In this document: positions 16,101 through 25,560 of the stretch, piece after piece
How positions within the stretch are numbered: position 1 is the stretch's first letter
How the letters are laid out: each line of letters starts with the position of its first letter
Assembly (NCBI RefSeq): GCF_023051145.1
Contig: NZ_JALKFS010000001.1
Span: 62,001 to 126,000, forward strand
DNA from: Williamsia sp. DF01-3
GTDB taxonomy: Bacteria > Actinomycetota > Actinomycetes > Mycobacteriales > Mycobacteriaceae
Direction of reading: 5' to 3'
Length of the DNA stretch: 64,000 nt
The notes under the pieces: generated by a model
What the model saw: the letters and a program-made list of their open reading frames with translations, nothing else
Database searches by the model: none
Told to the model about the DNA's origin: nothing
Made by a program: the position numbers and the translations under genes

Positions 16101-18005
16101 ATGGAGGAATTAACTGCCCACATAGCGCGGCGTCAGGCGCCCGTTCCAGAGCACGTCTCCAATCGTGTGGTGTTGCAGCGCGGCGTGTTCATAGGCCCCA
16201 CTCCTGGGACTGCCCCCGATCTCTACAGCAGGATAGTTGGGACTTGCCGTGGGCGCGATCGACGCTCAGTGCAGCTCACGCCCGGGTCGGCCGTCGATAC
16301 GGACACGTATTTCGGCCGCTTTCCGGCGGCCTACTACCTCAAGTGGACGACGGTCAGGACTGTCGTTCTCAGCGCCCATTACCATGCACGTGGCCGAGCT
16401 CAGGTTGTTGTCTGGGGCTCTGACAACGGTGGACGGGTCCGCCGGATTTCCCACACCACTGTCGTGCCGGGTTCGCAGACGATCGAGGTGGATGTTGATC
16501 TGGCATCCTTCAGTGACGGCGGGTCGGTGTGGGCGGCGTTTACCGCTGTGGACGATGATTTGACCGTTGCAGATGTGCAGTGGTCGGCACCGGTGGTGCA
16601 GCCGGCGCGCGCCCCAGTAGTGGCTATTTGTACCTTTGACCGTCCCGCACGTTGCCTCGCCACTCTTGAGGTGCTCGGCGCCGATCTGCAGGTGCGAGAA
16701 TCGTTGGGGGCGGTGTACGTCGTCGACCAGGGCACCGACCTCGTCCGAGATCAGGACGGATTTGACCGGGTCGCAACCGAATTCGGGGACCGGCTGGTCT
16801 ATATACAGCAACCCAATCTTGGTGGTGCCGGCGGTTTCACCCGCGGCATGTGCGAGACCCTCGCCCGTCATGACGATGTTCACCTCATTCTGATGGACGA
16901 CGACATTCACCCCGAACCCGAGACAGTTCTGCGGTTAAACGCTTTTGCCAACGTGGCGTGCTCACCCATGATCGTCGGGGCGCAGATGCTGTATCTCCTG
17001 CGTCCGACTCGGTTGCATGTCGGGGCTGAAGAGGCGGATCTTCAGCGACTCAGGGCCGGTCGCTGGTCGGCCAACGCACTGCACGATGCCGACATGCTGA
17101 CCGAGCGTCAGGACAGCGTTGCCGACGCTGGCTACACCGGATGGTGGACCTGCCTGATCCCGACGCAGATCATTAAGCGCAATCAACTTCCCTTGCCGAT
17201 GTTTTTCCAATGGGATGACATCGAGTTCGGTATTCGCACCCGCCTTGCCGGCGACGCTCAGACTGTTACTCTTCCGGGAGCAGCTGTCTGGCACATGGAT
17301 TTCACTGCCAAGGATCACGACGATTGGTCATTGTATTTCAGTGTCCGAAACTCGCTCATCACCGCAGCACTGCACAGCGACCTGGCGCCGACAAAACTCA
17401 GTGTGACTCTGCTGCGTGAGATCAGCCGGTATCTGGTCTCCATGCAGTATGGCCTGGCCCATACGGCGCTTCGCGGTATCGAGGATTTCCTCGCCGGCCC
17501 CGACGTGCTGGCCGATGGCGGTCGACGAGCACTGGAGGCGATACGCCGCGAGCGCGCCGATTTCCCCGAGACAGTCACTCATTCAGCGTCCGAGGTCGCT
17601 GCGCACTCCGTGCCGGTGCGGCCTGCGGGGTTCTGTCCCGATAAGCGGCGCGTGGATGCTGTTCTCGCTGAGCGTGCGGTGCGGCAGATGACCGGCCGTG
17701 TCCACTCTGGTCGCGTTGCGATCCCCGGTGCGGACGCGCACTGGTGGCATGTGTCGTTGTTCGAGGAGGCGGTGGTTCCAGAGGCATCGGGACATGGTGT
17801 TCGGGTGCGCACTCGTGATGCGCGGTTGGCTCGAACACTGACACTGCGGATGCTGAGGGTACTGGCGCGCTTTCGCGCCAAGGCGGTCGGGGCGCAGCAG
17901 GCCTACCGAACCGAGTTGCCTCGGTTGACCAGTCGCGACAACTGGCAGCGACTGTTCGACGCAGCACCCGAGGGTGGGGACTCGATCAACGCTTCGCCCA
18001 GCTAG
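16101..18005 (+). CDS. GlfT2-like galactofuranosyltransferase (GT2 family)
   Basis: The 634 residues match the length of mycobacterial GlfT2 (about 637). An N-terminal beta-barrel-like region (about 1-160) precedes a GT-A domain: APVVAICTFDRPARC, NLGGAGGFTRGM (about 239-250), the metal-binding LILMDDDIHPE (about 263-273), FFQWDDIEFGIR with the WDD/E catalytic acid, and VWHMDFTAKD with the metal-ligand His. A helical C-terminal part completes the family layout. GlfT2 enzymes polymerise galactofuranose from UDP-Galf onto the galactan; this one may be the galactan enzyme or a paralogue for another Galf glycan, since glfT1 and aftA-type genes are not next to it. AGGA precedes the start. Its 3' end overlaps the convergent methyltransferase by 20 bases. 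Confidence 0.85.
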   Translation: MEELTAHIARRQAPVPEHVSNRVVLQRGVFIGPTPGTAPDLYSRIVGTCRGRDRRSVQLTPGSAVDTDTYFGRFPAAYYLKWTTVRTVVLSAHYHARGRAQVVVWGSDNGGRVRRISHTTVVPGSQTIEVDVDLASFSDGGSVWAAFTAVDDDLTVADVQWSAPVVQPARAPVVAICTFDRPARCLATLEVLGADLQVRESLGAVYVVDQGTDLVRDQDGFDRVATEFGDRLVYIQQPNLGGAGGFTRGMCETLARHDDVHLILMDDDIHPEPETVLRLNAFANVACSPMIVGAQMLYLLRPTRLHVGAEEADLQRLRAGRWSANALHDADMLTERQDSVADAGYTGWWTCLIPTQIIKRNQLPLPMFFQWDDIEFGIRTRLAGDAQTVTLPGAAVWHMDFTAKDHDDWSLYFSVRNSLITAALHSDLAPTKLSVTLLREISRYLVSMQYGLAHTALRGIEDFLAGPDVLADGGRRALEAIRRERADFPETVTHSASEVAAHSVPVRPAGFCPDKRRVDAVLAERAVRQMTGRVHSGRVAIPGADAHWWHVSLFEEAVVPEASGHGVRVRTRDARLARTLTLRMLRVLARFRAKAVGAQQAYRTELPRLTSRDNWQRLFDAAPEGGDSINASPS

Positions 18006-19053
18006 GCAACTCGATGCCACGTACCGCGCGGACCGCCCTGTTCCGGGCGCGGCGAGCGCTGCTGGTGTCAGCGATAGGGAGGTTTGCTCGTGCGGCAGTC
18101 AGCTCGTGCTGCAACCGCAGGATTTCGTCCTGGCGCGCGTCGAGGTCGGCGCGTTGCTGCTGAAGTTGGCTGACGAGGTTGTCCCGATCATCGGCGCCGG
18201 CCGCCATGTCGAATTGCATGGCAAGTATCCGGGTGTATAACGCGATCCGGTTATTTTCCATCGCCGCCAACAAGCGAGACTGATGGTAAGGCTCCAGGGC
18301 TGCACGGATTCTGCTGGCCTGCTGCTCGTCGGCGGTCGGGAAAATGATGCCGAGCCCGAATACCGCTGGGATTAAGACGAGTTCGTGTACGCCTGCACCA
18401 TCGACGGCAAGAGCGTCCTCGACGGCAGTCAGCACCCCGTTGCGTTCCCCGCCGGCCTCCACGGCGGCAGTGAACTGCCCAAGCCCGACGAACCCGGCCG
18501 GGGTGACGTCGTCATGCCAGACCGTCGGTCCATCATCGGTGTTCGCATGCACGTCAGCCGGGTCCAGCGCGGCCGCGCTGTAATAGAGGTCGCGTCGTCC
18601 CCAGGGCCACAGCAGGTCATGCAAGATGACCACGGCGTCGGGGGCTTTCGACAGGATCCAGTCGAGTTCGCTGCGGACAGTCGCGTAGTTGTGGTCACCG
18701 TCGATGACGTAGATATCGCAGGCCGGTATCTCGGCCAGGACGGCCGGAGAAAAACCTTCCACCAGATGGAGTTTGGGATTGTCTGCCAGTGCTTGCCGCA
18801 TCTGTTCGGTCGGCTTAGGTTCAATGCAGTAGACCGTTGACGCTCCGTGGTCGAGGTAGGTGGAACTGGCACCGCCAGATTCGACACCGACTTCGACAAC
18901 CGTGTGAGGTGTAGTCACCTCGAAGACGCGGGCGATCACTTCGGCGAACACGGTCAGCGAATGCAGCAGCAGCGGCGCTTGCCGAGCTGCGCGGGCCTGC
19001 GCGTGTGGATCGTTGCGGTCTCCCAGCTCAATCGTCATCGCGGTCACGTCCAT
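17986..19053 (-). CDS. SAM-dependent methyltransferase with C-terminal coiled coil
   Basis: The 355-residue protein has a class I methyltransferase core of the methyltransf_24 type: VVEVGVESGGASSTYLDHG (SAM-binding motif I, about residues 52-70), YCIEPKP, and YVIDGDHNYATVRSELDW, the D-G-x-H signature of cephalosporin-hydroxylase/macrocin O-methyltransferase relatives. A C-terminal part (about 275-335) is a charged heptad-like helix (QLQQQRADLDARQDEILRL). Such proteins often methylate sugars in surface-glycan clusters. The start overlaps the upstream HAD gene by 26 bases; ATG 19038 is an alternative. Likely partner of the HAD protein. Confidence 0.8.
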   Translation of the reverse strand: MDVTAMTIELGDRNDPHAQARAARQAPLLLHSLTVFAEVIARVFEVTTPHTVVEVGVESGGASSTYLDHGASTVYCIEPKPTEQMRQALADNPKLHLVEGFSPAVLAEIPACDIYVIDGDHNYATVRSELDWILSKAPDAVVILHDLLWPWGRRDLYYSAAALDPADVHANTDDGPTVWHDDVTPAGFVGLGQFTAAVEAGGERNGVLTAVEDALAVDGAGVHELVLIPAVFGLGIIFPTADEQQASRIRAALEPYHQSRLLAAMENNRIALYTRILAMQFDMAAGADDRDNLVSQLQQQRADLDARQDEILRLQHELTAARANLPIADTSSARRARNRAVRAVRGIELPSWAKR

Positions 19054-21736
19054 CGTGATCGGATGTCGCGGCGGCAGTGCCCGTCCGTATCGCCATCCGC
19101 ACGGCGCCGGCGGCTAATGCTTTCGGACCACCGGAGCGGTACTCGGCTTTAGCGCGGGCGGTCAGTCGTTTGAAACGAGGTGCTGGCGGTGCGCGGTGGG
19201 ACAAGCCCGATACCGATTGCGGTAGGACAGCGAAGGCGATCGTGAGTTGGGCGGAACTAACTGGCGCACTGGCCTTGTCGAGTAGGGAGAGCCACAGCGC
19301 CGAGTGAGGTGCGTGAAACTCGACGAGGTTGCCGCCGAGCCATGTCGATTCTGCGTACACCAGACCGGAGAAGTCATCGGGTTGGTCCCAGCGCAGCGGC
19401 GTGGGGTGTCGGTGGCCGCCGGCTGTGACAGTGGCTTCGATCCAGTCCACCCGCACCAGTGCCGGTCGTCCTGGAATTGCCAGTGATACATCAGTGGCGT
19501 CAAAGGCCTCGAAGTTCAGGCGCGCGAACGACAGGCCGTTGCGATTGATCCTCACGGGAACCTTCGGTCCGTCGTGCCAGCGGCCGTCACCGGTCTTAAA
19601 GCGCAACACCGTGTAGCTCGGCTCGTCCGGCTCGAACACCGACGCCGGTACCGCACCGGAGTTGATCGCGGCAGCCGCCGCGGCGATATTCGGATCGGTA
19701 GCTGCAACCCCTGATGGCCAAAATGAGTCACGCATTGCGAGATCGCCCAGATCGCCAGGCGACATATACGGGACCGCGGGAACCAACTCGGTCGGAACGA
19801 CGTGCGAGACCAAGTCGGAGCCGAAGTTGTCCTCGTGTTCCCAGGCGCCGAATACTGCCGCCTCGTCCGTTGTCGGCGAGGTGATCGACGATGCCAGGAT
19901 GTTGCCCAACCGCGGTATCTCGCCGCCATCGAAAGTCGGCCAGAGTCCGGTTGCGTCGGCGTACCGGTACCACTCGCTCTGAAACGAGTGCACGCCTTCA
20001 TGCAAGGCGCGGCGGGCATGGTTTTGCTCGGTCGATCCCGCGGGCGGCCCCAGAATCGGTTCCCCGTCGGGCGTGAAGTCCAGCAGTGAGCCGCACAGAC
20101 TGCTCACGCCCTGCTCGAGGATCTCCGGGCTGCGGGTGATCGCTCCGACGACACCGGCTGGTTCACCGGCAGCGCCCAAATATCCTTCTACACGCAGTCC
20201 AGTGAGCAGCACTTTCGTGCTCCGCCGGTCCGTCGCGAGATACAGACCCGACGGTCTGACGGGCACCCCGGCCAGACTCAACGCCGTGGCCAGTTGACTC
20301 TGAATCGTTGCGCCCCACCCTAAGTCCACCAGCGTCAAGTCAGAGCCGTCCAGCGCCCCCACCGACCGCAGATGTGAGAGCAGTCGTTCGCGCGTGGCGG
20401 TGGCCGTCGTGGCAATCCGGTTGCGCAAGTGCGGGGTCTCGGTCAGTGCACGGGCGACGTCGTCAGCGATCACCCCGTTGTCCAGCACCACGCCAAGACG
20501 AGTCGCGAGCGCCGGAACATCACCCGGTCGCAGCTGCAGCACAGAGAGCAGCCCGCCGACTGTCATGCCGTGCCGCCGTCGCATGAACGCGTGCAGGGTG
20601 TCGCGGTCGACCACTGCGAGCGCAGCCACCGAGGTCAGGTGGCGAGACAACCAGACCGGCTTGGCTGTGACGTTCCAGCCCCGGCTCTGGGCCGCGTTGT
20701 TGATCAGGGCCGACAACATCTCGCCCTCACGCATCGGACACCACAGCGTCGATGTGTTGTGCAGGTGAGCGCGATAAGCGGCCCATTCGGCAAATCCGGT
20801 CAGCACCGGGCCGAGCACCGCAGCACCGTAACTCCACGAGCACGCGACAGCCGGTGCGACCGACTCGAGCGCAGCGTTCTCGATGAGCTTGGCTCGCAGA
20901 CTGGTCAATCCAAAGTCGCCGTCGGTCAAGTCCAAATGGGGTGCTCGAGACCCGAAAGGATCAAGGGGTTCGCCTTCACGCTGGAGAATCCGCTCGTAGC
21001 GCTGCCCTACCCGAACCAGATGAACCGTGCGTACCCCCAACTTTGCGGGCACCGTCACGTCGGGACGCTCATTGTCTCCGATGTGGACAATCTGACTCGG
21101 CTGGACCCCCAGGGCTTTAAAGACTACTTTCCATAGTCCGTGGGCCTTGTCGACACCGTGTTCGTGTGAGCGGAAGACCTGCGCGGACTTCAGCGGCTCC
21201 AGCGGGGTGCGATCAAGGAAACGGTCCAGGTGCTCCTGCAAGAAGTAGGTGTCAGACACCAAAATGATCGGGATCGAATGCGCATGCGCCAGGCTCACCA
21301 ACTCAGCAATGTCGAGGTCTGGAACCAAGACCCGATGTTCCTCGTCCACCTCTGATTCCACATAAAAACGAAGGTCATCGCGCAGCAGCACTTCGGTCGG
21401 CATCTCCCGCCAAATGTCGTAGATCGATACCTCGGGGCCCAAGGCACCGCGCCGCTCGCGGGAGTTCGACTCGGCCAGGATTCGCAAGCTCCGAAACGTA
21501 GAGGGATCCACCCACTGAGCAAGGGCCCCCTCGCGGCGCAATCGCTCCCCCAGCAAAGCGAACACATCGGTAGGGCGCGGCACCCGCCGCCACAGCACGG
21601 TGTCAAAAATGTCTAGCGACAGTATTGAGCAGGACCCGTCCCGCAACATCTGACGAACGTCGTCTAGGCGCGCACGAGCACGCCCGACCACAGGAGCATT
21701 TTGTTGCATCACATCGTTTATCAGCGCATCATCCAA
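19028..21736 (-). CDS. Large HAD-like protein of a polysaccharide cluster
   Basis: The 902-residue protein opens with a HAD hydrolase domain: SLDIFDTVLWR (about 40-50, DxFDT nucleophile motif), IPIILVSDTYFL, and QIVHIGDNERPDV (motif IV, about 217-229). The long remainder (about 280-900) contains LWCPMREGEMLSALI and DLTLVDLGWGATIQSQLATA, typical of the large HAD proteins found beside glycosyltransferases, where the second half resembles a sugar-transfer or regulatory module; its activity is not known. The TTG at 21736 is the reading used; the ATG at 21709 (MQQNAPVV) is possible. It is translationally coupled to the methyltransferase downstream. Confidence 0.75.
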   Translation of the reverse strand: MDDALINDVMQQNAPVVGRARARLDDVRQMLRDGSCSILSLDIFDTVLWRRVPRPTDVFALLGERLRREGALAQWVDPSTFRSLRILAESNSRERRGALGPEVSIYDIWREMPTEVLLRDDLRFYVESEVDEEHRVLVPDLDIAELVSLAHAHSIPIILVSDTYFLQEHLDRFLDRTPLEPLKSAQVFRSHEHGVDKAHGLWKVVFKALGVQPSQIVHIGDNERPDVTVPAKLGVRTVHLVRVGQRYERILQREGEPLDPFGSRAPHLDLTDGDFGLTSLRAKLIENAALESVAPAVACSWSYGAAVLGPVLTGFAEWAAYRAHLHNTSTLWCPMREGEMLSALINNAAQSRGWNVTAKPVWLSRHLTSVAALAVVDRDTLHAFMRRRHGMTVGGLLSVLQLRPGDVPALATRLGVVLDNGVIADDVARALTETPHLRNRIATTATATRERLLSHLRSVGALDGSDLTLVDLGWGATIQSQLATALSLAGVPVRPSGLYLATDRRSTKVLLTGLRVEGYLGAAGEPAGVVGAITRSPEILEQGVSSLCGSLLDFTPDGEPILGPPAGSTEQNHARRALHEGVHSFQSEWYRYADATGLWPTFDGGEIPRLGNILASSITSPTTDEAAVFGAWEHEDNFGSDLVSHVVPTELVPAVPYMSPGDLGDLAMRDSFWPSGVAATDPNIAAAAAAINSGAVPASVFEPDEPSYTVLRFKTGDGRWHDGPKVPVRINRNGLSFARLNFEAFDATDVSLAIPGRPALVRVDWIEATVTAGGHRHPTPLRWDQPDDFSGLVYAESTWLGGNLVEFHAPHSALWLSLLDKASAPVSSAQLTIAFAVLPQSVSGLSHRAPPAPRFKRLTARAKAEYRSGGPKALAAGAVRMAIRTGTAAATSDHDGRDRDDD

Positions 21737-22312
21737 TCCCCATTGAGCGAACCAGCCCCATTCGAAGGTGTCGACGGGTCCGCACGCCTTGGCGACCCTG
21801 AATGGGGCCGTCTAGGCCTTGCCCCTTCGACTAGCAGGATTGCACACCCACTGCCCCAGCACGTACATCCCGCGCGGCCGGAATCCAACGCATGCTCTGC
21901 TAACGAACTGCAGCGACCTCGGCCCCATCGAGTACGCAACCAATTTCGCCACATGCGTATTTGTCCGGCGTCCAGCAGATGCACTGCACTCGGCCGTACG
22001 ACCTAGCGCGTACTGCCGACTTCGATCCTGCTGCGCTTCCCGGAGCTCGACCACGCGCTGCCGCAGAACCTTCGAAGTCGCGACCGGCTATTTCAGTTAA
22101 CCGTGTCCCTACGGCATTGGTCATCACCCAGGCTGGCGGTGTTATTGCCGACGAGCCACTGACCAGGTGCCGAGCCAGCTAGAAACGTCGAGAGACCGCC
22201 CGTAATCAACGGGATACTCGGGCCGACGTCTACACAAGTCGTGTGCAAGCTGTTAGTGAGGGCGCGCAAGTCCGCTCACGCACGCGCGGCGTTATCTGAG
22301 ATACTGCAGTTT
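21737..22312. other. Intergenic region with possible eroded coding fragment
   Basis: On the minus strand a stop-flanked frame (about 21812-22072) reads VLRQRVVELREAQQDRSRQY, a plausible coiled-coil segment, but has no start or recognisable family and may be the remnant of a gene upstream of the HAD protein. Nothing else is supported. The divergent promoters for the HAD gene and the small gene at 22313 should lie here. Confidence 0.35.
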
Positions 22313-22558
22313 ATGACAGACAGCGGTGCGCCAGAGGTCGATCCCGGGGTGCCAACGGGAACTCGGGTGCATGTCAAGGCGTCGAGTGGCGGCGGCGCCG
22401 GTTTTGTGGCCGACGACTTAGGGCCGATACCCACTGGTGCAGTCGTGCAACTCGACCAGAGAACCAGTATCAAGCCGCGTCGTTACGCAGTGACCCTGGA
22501 CAGTGGAAGCCTGCTGTTCCTTGATGCCGCCGACTTCGAGATCGACCGCGACGAATAG
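22313..22558 (+). CDS. Small conserved-type hypothetical protein (81 residues)
   Basis: From the ATG at 22313 the product begins MTDSGAPEVDPGVPTGTRV, then HVKASSGGGAGFVADDLGP, a repeated-strand pattern like a small SH3-like or cold-shock-sized barrel, and ends LLFLDAADFEIDRDE. An in-frame upstream GTG at 22241 would add 24 basic residues and is less likely. Acidic, soluble, no signal peptide. Similar short proteins occur in Mycobacteriales near nothing in particular; function unknown. Confidence 0.55.
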   Translation: MTDSGAPEVDPGVPTGTRVHVKASSGGGAGFVADDLGPIPTGAVVQLDQRTSIKPRRYAVTLDSGSLLFLDAADFEIDRDE

Positions 22559-23312
22559 CCCTCTCGTCAACACCGACATCGGTTGCTGTGAGACATACAG
22601 CCGGTTGACGCAACCGTGGCAGCTGCATGGTTCCATTCGACTGATCCCCCGCGCGGTGATCGGCAATGCTACTACTTACAGTGGCAACGCACCCACAGTC
22701 ACAGTCAGCACTATCACGATAGTGGCGATGATGACGGCAACCGCGACGACGCCACCCCACTGTCCACCAACCAATGCGGGTTCGGACTGAGCATGCGCAA
22801 CATCCCTCGTTGGCACCGTACCGGCGGCCAGAGTCGCCTCAGCGTTGTTACCGGCGGCTGTGCTCCAGCCGATCTCACCTGCAGTTGACACCAAGCTTCT
22901 CCACCGTTTGCTGGCCACGACCATCGCTATCCTCATTTGCCGAGCCCTCATTCTAGCCATCCCCCTGCTCCCGCGATGACTGAACCAGCTGGCGCGACAG
23001 ACCCGAACTGCGGGTCAGAGCGCACACGGCACTCCCCGCGGTCATATAGGGGGGCAATCGTGTCTGAGTGCCGTCTCCACGGAGCGTAGAGCCCGACTAG
23101 ACGCCGAGCTCGCGGGGCGAGGTGAGCCACGCTCGAGCGCACACACGGTTCGTTACGGACCCGACTACACACCGGTTTAAGGCAGAATGCTGCCCGTTTC
23201 ACTGCGTCGCTGATAGCGATGACGCGCTCCACCCAAGACCAGCCGGGCATAGTTGTAAGCCCCGCGTGGCCCGCTATTGTGACGGCACGCAGGACCAAGG
23301 GCTAGGAGCGAT
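22559..23312. other. Sparse region between small gene and GT-C gene
   Basis: The only candidate is a minus-strand open frame at 22676-22960, listed separately. The remainder shows no coding signal that I can support. The last 100 bases should hold the promoter and the AGGAGCG ribosome site of the GT-C gene. Confidence 0.35.
22676..22960 (-). CDS. Possible small membrane protein
   Basis: A 94-residue frame with a basic N-terminus (MARMRARQMRIAMVV), a neutral middle and one strong C-terminal hydrophobic helix (VVAVAVIIATIVIVLTVTVG). The plus strand also has open frames here, and there is no clear ribosome site, so this is tentative. If real it is a tail-anchored or C-terminally inserted membrane protein with no known family. 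Confidence 0.3.
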   Translation of the reverse strand: MARMRARQMRIAMVVASKRWRSLVSTAGEIGWSTAAGNNAEATLAAGTVPTRDVAHAQSEPALVGGQWGGVVAVAVIIATIVIVLTVTVGALPL

Positions 23313-24764
23313 ATGACGGCTGATTCCAGCTCGATACGTGCTGGCCGCGGGGTGGGGTGGGGTCAACATCGGTTTTCCTCCATACGGGCCATCGCGGTAA
23401 TCATCGCTGTGGGCGTAGCAACCTTCGCGCTGTCGCGTCGCCATCTCATCGATGACAGCTACATCACGTTGTCGTACGCCCGTAATCTCGCTGAGACCGG
23501 CGAATGGACTTTGGTTGCAGGACTTTCCGCAAACAGTGCTACATCGCCACTCAATGTGATGCTGCTTGCCGGGCTCACCATGATTACCGGTAATGCGGTC
23601 ACCGCGTGCGGGCTGCTGTTTGTGGCCGCGTGCGCGGGGCTGTATCTGAGTATGGTGCGGCTGATGCCGTCGGGGCCGGCGTTGCTGGCAACAGTGGCTG
23701 TTGTTGCCAACCCTCTGACGGTCTCGACCGTGGGCATGGAGGTCATGCTTAGCGCAGTGACCCTCGCTGCGCTGGCTGGGATCAGAGACAGCGCTGTAGC
23801 TGCCGGGCTGTTCTGCGGTGTCATCGCTATCATCCGGCTCGATCTGGTGATCATTGCAGCGATCATTGTTTGCGGGCAGACGTGGCGGGAGCGGTCGGTC
23901 AAACGCGTACTTATTATTGCCACGACTGCCGCTGGTGTTGCCGCACCGTGGTACGTGTGGAGCTGGTTGCAGTTTGGATCCCTATTACCCGACACACTCG
24001 TACTCAAGACCGCAGAACGCTCTTGGAGCGGGGGTTGGACATTTCTCAGCGGCCCAGCGTTTTATCTCTGGCATCAACCGATGGCAACAATAGGTGCGTT
24101 CATGTTGCCGCTTATCGCAATCATTGTCTTCATCCGTCGCCGCAATCTGACGCGCGTCGGGGTGTGGTTCTTCGGCGCCTTGATCTACAGCGGTGTCTAT
24201 TGTTTGCTCGGCGTCCCGCCGTATCACTGGTACTACGCACCATTCGTTGTTGCTGCCACCGTCTACCTCATAGCTACCGTTAGCGTCCGAATGGCGTTCT
24301 GGATCACGGTAATTGCCGTCACAATGTCGGTGGTGTCCTACGTGGCTTCGGGGTGGGACCGCCAGATAGCCCCGATCAGCAGTAACCACGCCACCAGCGG
24401 TGAGTATCAACGCATCTCAGCTGATATTCGACGGCTAGCACCGGGTTCTGCAATAGCCACCGCTGGGGAGATTGGAACGTTGGCATACTACTGCCGATGC
24501 ATGGTAATCGACGATTTCTCCGACCGCTCACGCATTGCACAGGAACTGCGAGACAGGCGCAATCGACCCTCCTCGATTCGGAATGTGTGGCGACTCAATT
24601 ATCAACACCTAGATGCCGCACTCAATGCCGCGCCTGCATCCCCGCCGGCCCGCTACAGACTCGTCTGGAGTACCACCAGCACGCCGGAGGCCGTCCGCAG
24701 CTGGCCCGCGACCTCACCAACAAGAGGCCGCGGTTTTCTGTTGCTGTACGCCATACCGGTGTGA
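23313..24764 (+). CDS. GT-C-type polyprenyl-phosphate-sugar glycosyltransferase
   Basis: The 483-residue polytopic protein has LIDDSYITLSYARNLAETGEW after the first TM helix. Asp47-Asp48 in the first extracytoplasmic loop is the acidic pair of GT-C glycosyltransferases, and the D-D-S/A-Y-I-T pattern is shared with mycobacterial arabinofuranosyltransferases (AftB type) and related enzymes. About ten further hydrophobic segments follow (for example LLFVAACAGLYLSMVRLM, VLIIATTAAGVAAPWYVW), then a soluble C-terminal part (about 365-483). It should transfer a lipid-linked sugar to a glycan on the outer face. AGGAGCG precedes the ATG. The donor sugar cannot be read from sequence. Confidence 0.78.
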   Translation: MTADSSSIRAGRGVGWGQHRFSSIRAIAVIIAVGVATFALSRRHLIDDSYITLSYARNLAETGEWTLVAGLSANSATSPLNVMLLAGLTMITGNAVTACGLLFVAACAGLYLSMVRLMPSGPALLATVAVVANPLTVSTVGMEVMLSAVTLAALAGIRDSAVAAGLFCGVIAIIRLDLVIIAAIIVCGQTWRERSVKRVLIIATTAAGVAAPWYVWSWLQFGSLLPDTLVLKTAERSWSGGWTFLSGPAFYLWHQPMATIGAFMLPLIAIIVFIRRRNLTRVGVWFFGALIYSGVYCLLGVPPYHWYYAPFVVAATVYLIATVSVRMAFWITVIAVTMSVVSYVASGWDRQIAPISSNHATSGEYQRISADIRRLAPGSAIATAGEIGTLAYYCRCMVIDDFSDRSRIAQELRDRRNRPSSIRNVWRLNYQHLDAALNAAPASPPARYRLVWSTTSTPEAVRSWPATSPTRGRGFLLLYAIPV

Positions 24765-25560
24765 ACGCGGCGTGGGACCCGCGCCCCTGCAGACGTTGTC
24801 TGGTGCTGGAAGCCTGAGGTGTCGCACGCATAGATCTGTAGATGCTTCTTGCAGGGTTCTCGCTCCAAGAGTTAGTAAGCCAAGTAGCTCCGTCACGGAG
24901 GCCCAGATTCGCGTTCGCTCCCCGGGCGTTGATCTAGGTGAACAACCACAAGACGTCGAGCAATCCTTAACGAAGGAGTGGAGCCTCATGGATACTCGGT
25001 ACCCGGCAACACGGGGGGTTCGACGCAGTCTGTCATCGGCGGCGATCGTGACGACGGCCTGAGCAAGCACGGTTGTTTCGGAAGCAGCGAATGCAGCCCC
25101 CAGTAGTCCGGTAGTTCCACAAATTTCGCAGGGCTACGCCCCAGGGGTCGGCCATCGCACAATCACCATCTTGGCGAAGCGCAGACTCGCGATCTATGCG
25201 CCGCCCGATCTTGCGGTCGTACCAGCGCAGGGCATGAATTGATGAGAAACTTCATAGACCATTCGGGCACCATTGGATACTGTTTCGCGCAACACATCGC
25301 AGCGTTATTGAGCAGGTCGGGCTGCACGTCCACGGGGTTATTCGACACTGGCCGGTGGGGCATCCCCACCACGGTGGAGCGTCCACGAGGTTCTGCGCAC
25401 GTATCGGTGACTACATCGGGTTTCCTGGCCTGCGACCCCTCTGACCGCAGCGCTATTCACCTGGCGGCTACGGCAACATCCTGTGTCACGAGCCAGAAGG
25501 TGTCGCTACCGTCGAGCCCAGATCGCTCATTTGATGTGCTCAGGTGTGCAGTCGCAGGCT
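24765..25560. other. Degenerate region holding an interrupted exported gene
   Basis: This stretch contains the interrupted reading frame 24988-25242, listed separately. Downstream fragments (MRNFIDHSGTIGYCFAQH near 25242, and in another phase VGLHVHGVIRHWPVGHPHHG to about 25440) look like pieces of one or more decayed genes. I recognise no family. Confidence 0.4.
24988..25242 (+). pseudogene. Exported protein gene interrupted by TGA in the signal peptide
   Basis: A strong ribosome site (GAAGGAG) precedes ATG 24988. The frame reads a signal-peptide start (RSLSSAAIVTTA), meets TGA at 25060-25062, and then continues in the same frame with STVVSEAANAAPSSPVV, a natural end of a signal peptide and mature start. 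It closes at TGA 25240. Reading the stop as Trp restores one signal peptide, so a TGG-to-TGA change is the simplest explanation. The mature part (about 60 residues) has no recognised family and may itself be truncated. Confidence 0.5.
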
